A DNA stretch of 64,000 bases from Doris montereyensis. Its lineage: Eukaryota; Mollusca; Gastropoda; Nudibranchia; Dorididae. Position 1 is the stretch's first letter. Each line of letters starts with the position of its first letter. The notes beneath the pieces were generated by a model, which did not search any database, was not told the DNA's origin, and saw nothing but the letters and a program-made list of their open reading frames with translations. The DNA lies in contig JAXRKP010000244.1 of the NCBI GenBank assembly GCA_037039925.1, positions 70,001-134,000 on the forward strand, read 5' to 3'. The position numbers were made by a program, and so were the translations under genes. Below, in pieces: positions 12,090 through 23,500 of the stretch.

Positions 12090-13722
12090 AACCTCACATA
12101 ATCACTCAAGGACCAGGTAATTCTTTTGTTACATATCCTTTGAACTATTATATAAAATCTAAAATGAGTGCAGATCTAAATTCATACAAAATAAATTATT
12201 TCACCGTTTGTAATCAAAATCAAGCTCTTGAAGAATAAAAGAAATCTTTCATAATCATTAACAAATAAAATGGGCGTTCAGCAAATGCAATATTCTACAT
12301 TATCATAAATCCCTGAAATTAATTTACTAGTCATTAAATCAATACATAATATATCTATATGAATCATGTCCAAGCTATGGCATATTAAAACAGTATATTT
12401 TATCTACTTTTTACATTAATTGTAAACAATTAATATGACCAATCTACAGATCAACCAACAATTATTTGGTTTTACACAATGAAGACTCTATGGAAATAAT
12501 GGTCATAGACAAATATGGACATTTGACATATAAACCTTTCTTGTTTGCTATCAAAGTTACCAAACTTCAAGTAAGTCCGTAGAAATGGAGTGGAAATTCA
12601 AAGAAACTTTTGTAAAACAAAAATACCAACAAAGATTAATACGAAGCAATGTTATTCAATATTCTCAAATTCATTTTTGTGACTACGACCCTTTTCCACC
12701 CAGTTAACTCTTATTTTTCAAATGAAAATAATAAAATGTTAAATAAGCTTAAAAAAATCAGGGCATACAAAAAATTAAAGGTCAAGACACTGTACAATAC
12801 AAGCTACTGCTATGAAATGAAACATGAAAGAACACAATGAGATAACCTGTTACGGACCGACGACTGTGTGCTCAAATTTCATATAGAAACCAATAAACCT
12901 TAGGCAACATACATTAATTCTGCCTTGTGAAATGTCAGATATATTGTTATAATTCTTTTGATGTGTTTGATATGCAGAAGTCTCTGAGAGAGAAAAATGT
13001 TGCATTTTGGCGAAGTTGTGTTTCAATGAATTCAATAACATAACACAGACATTGTTTCATCAATGGCCTACTCACAGATTGTTTTGACATTTTGTTTATG
13101 TTATCTTGTAAGCTTTTCAAAATCATTAATTTTTAATTTTTCTTATTTTGTTTTTCATTTTGCGCATAGTCATTTAATTAACAAAAAATATCAAATAAAA
13201 CTGTAGTGCAATAGTCAGGCCTCTAAATCACTGCTTTTTGTTGTCTGTTCTCTCAAGTTCATAAGCATTTGATCAAGTCTGACTAAACAATCAGACACTA
13301 GACACATGTGGAATACACTTCCCATAACTATAAGCCAAGGAAGGAGGGTCTTTAATGACTAATGTGGTCAAGTGTTGGGTAGAAGAAAGACGGCATTTCT
13401 GAAGGAAAAGGAATTTCAAGGCATATAGGTAGGTCAAGACTCATCTGCCCTCCCCCCCTTTCTCTCTCATACACACACACATACATACACACTGAGAGTT
13501 GACCTTTATTATGAATTTCTCAAATCTATTTTCTCTCCTTTTTTTTTGGTTCCACAACATATTGTATACATTTTTGCACTTCACAGGAAGTGTTGACAAG
13601 TGTTTTCATGGTTAATTTAGTAATTGAGGAACGAACTGCACATTTTTATTTTGTTCCCATTTTAGAATGATGCGTTTGTAACAGTGACTAATGCATTCAG
13701 TAATTTTCTTTCACCTTCAGCT

Positions 13723-13728
13723 TTTATT
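13723..13728 (-). terminator. Candidate poly(A) signal of the RETREG gene
   Basis: AATAAA on the minus strand, about 220 bp beyond the stop codon. Other AATAAA hexamers follow downstream, so the choice is not certain. Confidence 0.4.
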
Positions 13729-13944
13729 TAATACCCATTAAAAAGTGATCATGAATGATAAAATGCTGATAAATGAAATACAAAAACAAAGAAAGCAAAA
13801 CAATAATCCTCCCCAAGAAGAAGTTTTCTTCGTTGATTAAAAAAGTTTGGACCCTAGACATAACTCACAGTGCATAGTACTGTCTTTTTCAAGATTTACA
13901 GAATGTAAATAATACATGTAGTCAATCACAATTATCAGCACTTT

Positions 13945-14531
13945 TCATCCCGAGTCAGAATCTAAATCATGTAAGAAATCAAAATCCTTTTCGATTTCAG
14001 CTATGTGTTCATTCTGCATCTCAATGTCCTTGCTACCGTCCTCTTCCTCCGATTCCAAAATAGTAGGCTCCGGGTTTTGAAAATCTACGCTCTCACCTTC
14101 CTCCGTGCAGGTGTAGGTGAGTTTTGCCCCAGTTCGTGGAAGCACGCTGGACGACGTAGCCATCTGACCCTGAGTAAGAGTCGAAACTCCGTGTAATGCT
14201 GACTCCATCATGGAAGAGATTGTTCTGGCCACAAAGGCACCAGCAAGATTCTGCATGCCCGTTGGAGACGATACTGAGGCGGTCGAGGTAGCGTTGTTAG
14301 AGATGTTGGCATCGCTGAAGTCTAAGTTTTCAGCGAGAGTGGCGTCATCCTCAGATTCAGACTCCCCAAAATGGGCAGCGGTAAACTGAAGAGTGTTGAA
14401 TCGGCTGAGACTCGAATGATTGGCTCCATTCGCCCCTAGTTCAGGCAGATCCAGCTCATCATCTGTGTTGTCAAGGTCGTCAAAGGAAGGCATTTGGTTC
14501 ATTTCAAGGTCAAAATTTAAATCTTGTGGAT
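13945..14531 (-). CDS. RETREG3: RETREG exon 9, C-terminal exon with LIR motif
   Basis: Acceptor TTCTTACAG. Encodes 195 residues of acidic, Ser/Asn-rich, probably disordered sequence, opening with [13 protein letters not shown] and ending with [17 protein letters not shown] and TGA. FDFL after a run of acids fits the W/F/Y-x-x-L/I/V LIR consensus that binds Atg8/LC3 and corresponds to the DDFELL site in human paralogues. The minisatellite of the preceding intron comes to within about 20 bp of this acceptor. Confidence 0.88.
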
Positions 14532-17500
14532 CTGTAAGAAGAGGGGAAAACTCAGGCAAATTATGTTTAGTCTTTCCCAATGACATATGGGTAACCTCAG
14601 GCAAATTATGTTTAGGCGCTTTCCCAATGACGTATAGGTCAACTCAGGCAAATTATGTTTAGGCGCTTTCCCAATGACGTATAGGTCAACTCAGGCAAAT
14701 TATGTTTAGGGCGCTTTCCCAATGACGTATAGGTCAACTCAGGCAAATTATGTTTAGTCTTTCCCAATGACGTATGGGTAACCTCAGGCAAATTATGTTT
14801 AGGCGCTTTCCCAATGACGTATAGGTCAACTCAGGTAAATTATGTTACGTATCTTTGCCAATAATGTATAGATAACCTCAGGCAAATTATGTTTGGTCTT
14901 TTTCCCAATGATGTATAGGTAAACTCTGGCAAATACGTTTAGTCTCTTGCCCAATGATGTATGGGTATATACTCAGGCCAATTATGTTTAGGCTCTTTCC
15001 CAATGACGTATAGGTTAAGTCAGGCAAATTATGTTAAGTATCTTTGCCAATAATGTATGGGTAAACTCAGGCAAATTATGTTTAGTCTCTTTCCCAATGA
15101 TGTATTTATGTATAAAGTGAGGGCAAATTGTGTTTAGTCTCTTTCCCATTGACATATAGGTAAACTCAGGCAAATTATGTTTAGTCTCTTCCCCATTGAC
15201 GCATAGTATACTCTGAAAATGTATTGATCGCTGCACAGTTACATTTACGGTATTGTCAAAGCCATTTACGGTATTGTCAAAGCCATTTACGGTATTGTCA
15301 AAACCATTTACGGTATTGTCAAAGCCATTTACGGTATTGTCAAAGCTTACCCTCTTCACTGTTGTTAAATGATGGGCTTTCTGAGAGTCCAGGCGTGGGT
15401 ATGGTAGAGTTTCCTGTCTCATCTTCACTGTCTATAATAGCTTTTGCAAGGGCAGCTGATATATCCGAGTCCTGGTGATGAGATATAAATATGCATATAT
15501 ATTAAATGGATTAGTAAGCAAACTTATTGTGAACTGTTGAGGAAAAAAATAACTCTGAGTGAAATAAGACGAGCCATATCATCATGGAGCCAAAGGCTGA
15601 GACTTGTTTCTAAGGAAAAGGGGAGTTAAAGCAAACACATTTACAAATGAAAAATGTGTAAGTGAACATTAGAAAGCATAATTTGAAACTTTAATTTTGG
15701 CTAAGCACTTTACAAATTTGACAGTAACTCATGCATCTCTCAATATTTTCATATGAAATTCATACATCTTAATACAAAGAGTTATATTCTCACTTTACTA
15801 AAGGACACTAAAAAAGAAAACGTTCATCGTTGAGTTGTTAGACTTTTTAAAGTTTGACATAGGTTTTTATTTTGGTCCACCTGATATGTATTTGCAACAA
15901 ATAAATTCCCTGGTCTGAGGAATGAGCACATAGGCACTCAGATGTAATCAACCCTTTAGGCATATTTTCACAAAGTCAATGAGAGATACCACCATGGGCT
16001 CTATGAATAATCAATCTCTTATGGCAACTTGAACATATGTTAAAGTAAGCAAATAAGCCTGGAATGCGGCCATCCGAGAGTATGATCATGAACATGTTTA
16101 CAAATGTTATCAGCCCCCAAGTGACAATTTTAACATTTCTCTAGAGAAGGAAAATCAGCCTTGTCTTGATAATCAATATATCTTATATCAACAAAAAAAA
16201 GTACCTATACCTAAGCTGGTCCAGAGACGTAAACAATTATTTACTACAAATACAAGCATGTTTAGACATGAAAGCAAAAGTGGAACAGATTTGTTAGGCT
16301 TGTAACTGAAGAAGCTACAGAAAACTATGACATTTAAAAAAAAAAAATAAGTTAACGAATTATCAGCCTTTGACAGACAACTGACTTCATGTTAAGGGGG
16401 AGCGGAGGCTCCTGAAGTGATTTTTTTGCTTTCGAGTTGGGGTTTTTGATTTTAGTATATATATGAGTAACTGCCAAACTATAGTCATCCTATATCATTG
16501 AAAAGTTTGTAGCGTCTTTGCCATCTTGGATTTTGACCCAATTTTCAAAATCTACCTCCTCACTTAGTCATGAATAAAATCACTCAAAACCGCACAGGTC
16601 GTTTTTCCCATTCCATACCTAAAGAACGACGTAGAGTTTTTTTTAGATAATTTGGATAGGTTTTTTTTTAAAGAATTTTTGAAAATTACATCATTTATAT
16701 GCAAAAATGGCATTTTTATTACCAAAAAAAAAACTTCTGAAAAAGTTTACAAGATATCAACAACAAAAACGACGTTATTCTATTAATATTAACAAGAGGA
16801 ACCTGTGTGCAAAAGATAATAGTTTCCGCCAAAATGCCCAGTCCACAGGTGACAAAAAAATCACGCATTTTGGCGAAGTCCAGAGCCACAACCAATTATT
16901 TACACTGCTGTCTTTGTTTCAAATTAAACTCTTTTGTTTTAATTGTTACTGTTTGGATTTTGCTTGTTGTTCGTTAGTGTGAAGTCAAGACCCTGTATAT
17001 GACTATATGCCTAACCTCTTCTCATAGATCTGTTACATTCTTCTCTCACTCAAAACTGCACCAAGGGGTGAGATGGTGGAGACATTTGACAACTTGATCT
17101 AGGAATGAAGTTTTTTTTTTGGTTGACACGCATGTCATACAGACTACAATCTCCATGGGTAAAAGTGACACCTACTGAGTCGGGAAGGTAAGAGGCGGGT
17201 GAGGGTAACCAGAGCCCAGACAGCCAAGACCAGGTGCATAATTGTTGTGTATATGAATGTGCAAACACACACGCACATGACAGATTTTGTCACTGAGACG
17301 AGACAAAAAGAGGTCAAGTTTATTTTTCACAGGAATTGACTCTCAAAACGCAACAAACTGAAAACGGACTTACAAAAACCTGCTGCATTTTTGCGAAGTC
17401 AAGCCAGCCATTTATGCATTTTGAAAGGGTAATGAAAATTGTAAAATTAGGTTACATAAAAAAAACATGCATTTTGACGAGTCGTACAATTTGGCGGAGA

Positions 17501-20500
17501 CTACTGTATAATACAAATCAGTCGGTAAATGACGGAGGAGATAAAAATTTGGGAACAAACAACATATCAAGAAAAATACGAACAAAGAAATCAAAAGAAA
17601 AATACAAAAAAGACACTTCAGACGGCATGAAAACAAGGCAAGATAACATGTGTTTTCACTTTTGTTATTTGAAAACTCTGTCAGAAAGTGTAAATGATCA
17701 TTTAGTGGAAAAAAACAAATCTGTACAGTAAAAGGATCAAATACAGAAGAAAAAATGGTGATAAAAGATTGTTTTATCTCATCCCACAACTTCCTTCATA
17801 CCTGCTATTTTCTCTCCTATTGTCACTTAACAATAAATTTATCTTCAGTCAGGCAGTATTGTAAAACTCTAGAAGCAACAGAAATATTTTTAAAAGGTCA
17901 TGAAATTGAATGTATGAAACTAAATCAATAGACACTCATACGAACCTGGGGAATAAAATCTTCGTCCTGGTGCACTTGTCCACCCGTAATGCTCAATTTT
18001 GATTTCAGGTAGTAGGCCTTAGCTATTTTTTTTTTCAAATGAGAAATAAAGGAATGGATACAAAAATCAATGGAATGAGTCTTCTCTCCTGTCACTGCAT
18101 TACTTGATAAAACGATTGAGCAAATTTTAATTTCTAAACAGAGAAATCTTTAATACAATGCGTAAGAGTTGTCAGAATTAACACATAAACCCTACCAACT
18201 CCTGCTCTATAAGACAATATCAAGGTTAAGCTGTTTGCTTAACATCTTGGAATTTTTTATCTGTTTTTTTCTTTGAAATTTACCCTGTCCACCATTGCGA
18301 TGATTTCAAGGTGAGTTAAGAGGAAACAGCAAGATGAAAGATACTTGAAAGAAGGAAAGGATAGAAATAGGACCTACCAGCATTGCCCGCCACCGCCCAC
18401 TGGAACTTTTGAAGCGCTACGGCACTATGAGTTTGTAGTCACAAGGAAATGTCTTTCTGACTGACAGCTGATGGCATAAGCAGTTGCCTGGGAACATATA
18501 ATACAGCTGCCTATTCGATGCTTCATAACTGACACTGACAAGATCCTTCCCTATCTTTAACCTGATACTCAATCATATCGAAGTCAAGGGAGGAAAAGCA
18601 AAGTTCATTCAAGGCTGTTAGGGCCCACAAAGCCAGAGATTATCCCAGGTTCTAGAGCAAAAGTGGAACAGGTGATAATAATCACATCCTAATGTGATGA
18701 AGATTTTACTCCCATACTAGTGCTTGTACCTATTTGCACCTGGGGCGAGTAGGGAAAACACATGTTTTTCCTAAAGAACGCAACATCCGATCTAGTTTCC
18801 TAGGATTCAAACCTGGGACCTGATGATCCAAAGTCTGGCAGCTTACCTAGCCTGCCACCGACGCCACACCTAGAGTAAAAGGTCGAGTGAAAAGATTAGG
18901 CCAGCCAGGGTTTTAAACCAGTGACGACATAATTACAAACTCTCAAGACTATTGATTACGCCACAATGCATCTACGTAATTCACCTCATCATCTAAGAAT
19001 GAGCACCTAGCTGTAAGCAAATCAGGTAAGGGTGTTAGTGTGATATACGAAGTAGACAGGTTTTACATTTGATGTGAATCATTTAAGGGGATAACAAACT
19101 GATAGTGCATTCAAACTCTAAACAACAAAATCAATGCAGAATCTAAGAATGCTAAACATTAATGTTTTAATAATGATCTCTCTACTTTTCTATAATAAAA
19201 ATTATATTACTATATATCTTAGATACAACAACAACACAACAACAAAGAAAAATTCGCCTTTAAGAACCTGTGATGTATTGAGCCCCATTGAAGATACTAA
19301 TTTTCGCTATAAAAACAAAGAGGGAATGGAGGCTATACTCACAAATGACAAAGTGAAATTTGCTCCAAATGTGGTGGTCCAACCATTTGAAGCCAGGCTC
19401 CATCCTCTTAAGGGCCACTCTGAACAACGAGTGGTAAATGATACAAGGCCACAGCATCAGTCCCATCACTTAAACACAAGTCAAAAATTGATTTTTACAT
19501 TGGTATAACTAGTCAAAAATTGATTTTTTCATTGGTTTGACAATAAAGTGGAAAGTAGGGTATTCAGCAAACATTTGGTTATCAAAAGATTTTGTTCCCT
19601 CATTTCCATACCATAACTGCTTACATCAAAAGATTTTGTTCCCTCATTTCCATACCATAACTGCTTACATCAAAAGAGTTTGTTCCCTCATTTCCATACC
19701 ATAACTGCTTACATCAAAAGAGTTTGTTCATTTACACAAACCCCATTATGCTCATTCACAACTGAAAACATGAATTTCCACAATTTGTAAAAAAAAATGA
19801 AAATATGACAACTTACTTGTCAAGTAGGCTAGAATGAATCCAGAAATATGACATCCTATTGTAGCAGTGACGGTGAAAAGAGCAGTATTTCCCACGCAAA
19901 ACTGAAACCAGAAACAAGAGGGGCTTAGTAATAATATATGTAAATGTGCTGAAACCTAATGCTTAACAAGTTGCTCTATTCAAAAACAATCTCTTGGATA
20001 GAAGACACTTCTGGTGACCATCTAAATGTAATAATAAAAATCAACACTCAAACCTGCTCTACTAAAGATATAAAAAATTGTACTTTGCATCTGTCCGTAT
20101 CTTTGCAAATAAAAAGACTAGGTTAGAAGCTTTCAGGTATATCATGCATAAGGATATGATAAGAGGAAATCTACAGGATGAGCACAATAATGCAAATCTC
20201 CCATGGTTCAATATGTAAGGGCTTCAAACCCTAATGATCTACAGCTGATTGTGGCTCCAAGGGCATAATGCACAATACATTTCTCAAAGTACAACATCGT
20301 CGTACGGGACAAGATTTTGGCCTATCACATTATTTACACCAGCTGGTTTACCTCCGTGTTTGACAAGAATCAGGAAAAAATGTATTCAGGGTTCAGTGTC
20401 TTTTACAAGGTCACAATGATATGCCTAGCGGCACCACACAGTCTCAAACCCAACTGCTTGTACCGACTTCTAGACCACTGACAATTGATAACAAACAGAA

Positions 20501-23500
20501 AAAAAGTTTGGGTTTTTTTCACAACTGAGCTGAAACAATTTCAAAGTAAATGAGTTTAGGAAATGTTAACATGGAAAATACAAATCATTGAGGCATACTA
20601 TTAGAGGATGGCTTATTCTGTAGCTTCGAAGATATCTGAAAGTTCGCAACATCCAAGCGTACATTCCACTCAAGCGGCAGCTGATTTCAGGAACACTGAG
20701 AAGATGAGGATGTACAGGAGTCCACCTAAATTGTCGAAAGAAAAAAATTAGGATAAGTTCAGGCAGGGGTTCAATAAAATTAGATTTTATTTTCATTAAA
20801 ATTCATATTCTAACCATAATTAATGGGAGTAAAAAGGACAACAATTTTTTAAATCTATATATTTCCTCCTGGAACCAGACAGAGATGGTGGCACAGGACA
20901 AAATGGAGTGGAGAGGTCCCATTGATGACCTATGCCCCACCCGGGGTACAAGGGTTTAAGTAAGTGGCAAGTATGTATTTCCTACTTTACATCTCTTATG
21001 ACATGAAATGCCACAAGAACACAAATCAAAAGAAATGTTTTAGACTATAACAGTGAATAAAAACTTGTTAAGTTGTTAAACAAACACAGTGAAACAAAAA
21101 TACATTTCACATATAAATCATTTTTAGCAAATATATAACAGTCCTTATGACAAAAGTTCCCTCTCATTTGTTCTTGTCTGTGTGCGTACAATTTTGGTGT
21201 TGTGCGAAACTTGATGAAAATAATCCCAATTGTGTGCGCTTTGTGCATGAGAATGAACGTTATTGGTGTGCGCAAACATTTTTCAACTATGCGGACCCTT
21301 TCTCCCTGGTGTGCGAACGCACATGTCCACAGCTTAGAGGGAACGTTGCTGGTGACAGGATTATTCTTTAATTAAATTCTCTAAGAGTGAAGAACTTACC
21401 CATCTTTGTCCTCAGGTTCTTTTGGGGCACTGAAGGTTTTTTTGTGGACAAAGAAAAGACAATATTATACAGCCGCATAAGAGAGGTGGCATTTTCTGTT
21501 AAACCTAAAATAAGTCATCTACTGTATGTTTGTTTCTAATACTACAGATTACAGATGATAATGCATAAAAGCAAATGAGTTATATACAACATGTTGACAA
21601 ATGCATAGTTTTGAAGTTTGACAGAAAGAAAACATCAACAAAGAATCTATTTTCTTAAGTCTCCTTTTAAAGAATTCTTACAGGGTGCAAATGATGCCAT
21701 GCAAAACAAAATTTTGTATTATTGATATTTTCACTCACGATTTCAAAATTGATGTTTATTGGATATCTTTGGCATTAATTGGGACAAACTTTGCAAAGAC
21801 TCATTCATCCCTTTAACAGATGCTGTTGTACTGTTTCATTTCTAAAAGTTTTGAAAGGAAGCCTTAAACAGACTGTAATTCATATACATACCTCTTATTT
21901 CTGGCCAAATTTTATTCTTCCATGTGTCAACAAACACAATGACCATTACAAGCATACTAAGAAGGAAGAAAAACCTTGCAGAAGTTGTGTAAAAAAACCT
22001 GGAAAACAAAACACAGACAATATAAATTATCAATAATGTTCATAAGTCCTGTTTTTTAGAAAGAGCTCATAACAGTGACATGATTTTCTTTTAAACATCT
22101 TTCATCTTCTAATTTATAAGGGTTCAGATAATAGGAGTTCCATAGTCGGGCATATTCAAATGACACAACTACTCAGTTTTTGTGATAACAAAAGATAGAA
22201 AGTCTGTTTTAGAGAAGTTGCAAGTATATCGGGACTGATGAAGTCTATGAGAGATTCAAGACAACAATTTGTTCTTGAACATGAGCAGTTCAAATGTCAA
22301 TGATTGATTGACTTTAATTGTATATATCGACTATATTTTTAAACAGGAAACAAGCTTTTTGTTGCAGCAGTAGAGTTCGGGAATGTCATGAGATGGGATT
22401 CGCAAACTGATAACAGATGAGATCATTTAAGAATAACGGCTGAACGGAAGAGGAATATTGTGTAAATCTGTGATTGATGAAGTCTCATTGCAAATATCGG
22501 ACTGAAAAAAACTTAATTGTATATCGATTTATTTCATAAAATGAAAGTTAGAAGAGAGATTATCTCATGTCATAAACATGACAAATGTAGAAAAAAATAT
22601 TACAGCTAACCTATATTCGGACTTTCACTTGAAAAATTTCAATCTACATTCATAACGGCGTATGAAGTCTTGAACGGAAGACTATTAAGTTTAGTATTGT
22701 TTAAATATGTGATTAAACAGCTAATATAGTAAAGGTTAATGAGAATTTCAAAAACGGGACAAAAGGGGTTCAATCAATTATGGGAGTCCTTTCATCGAGA
22801 TTATCACAATCTGTCACATAACCCAATGAAAGTTATTCTCTTGGACCAATGCACTGACCTCAATCTATGTCATTGAATAGCAACCTAGATCTATTGAGTG
22901 GACAGGCAACTACTTGATAAATTGTGTAATTGATGAAGTTTCTATTTTTTCCTACTAACAGTGGAAAAAATTTGCAGGTTTAACAATCCAGGCTGAGTAA
23001 CGAAATGTCATAATAATCAGCCTTTTTGCGGAACTCCTTTCAGCTACAGTTGTCGACAATAAAATTTGACTATAGTCAAACACTGCAACGTAGGGTTAAG
23101 GATGTGCAATTATGGGAGTCCTTTCCTCGAGAACAGCCACAATCTACACTTCTCAAACTGTACCTCTCTTCTGCACTACCTAGATCTAGCTTTGAATACA
23201 CCCTAGATCTATTGAGTTGACAATAGTGCAATGTTCGTTGTGTAATTGATGAAGATCTATTTTTTCCTACTAACAGAGAAAAATATTTAGCAGGTTTAAC
23301 AATCCAGGCTGAGGTCGCACGAAATGTGCATAATAATCATGCGCAATTTTGCACAGTATGTAATGAAAATTTGGTCAAGATCGACAACAAATCTGTTGCC
23401 AAAACTGCACATATTAGAGCCAGTAGACCTAGACCACGGATATGGAAAAAGACCGGATGGTGTCATTGTTTTCCGTTTTAGACAAGGGAAGTCCCTGGCA

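Larger units (their letters stand above)
1278..13944. other. Intergenic, repeat-rich stretch
   Basis: This 12.7 kb separates the EF-hand exon from the end of the RETREG gene. It holds SINEs, short tandem repeats and AT-rich DNA; two weak minus-strand terminal-exon candidates are listed separately. Nearly all open frames are under 105 codons, overlap frames on the other strand and show no domain I recognise. Part of 5000-13900 may be 3' UTR of RETREG or exons of an unidentified minus-strand gene. Confidence 0.6.

Noticed and set aside
14550..15346. Tandem units resembling a CRISPR array
   Set aside because: Units are contiguous and diverging with no unique spacers, in a eukaryotic intron. It is a minisatellite.
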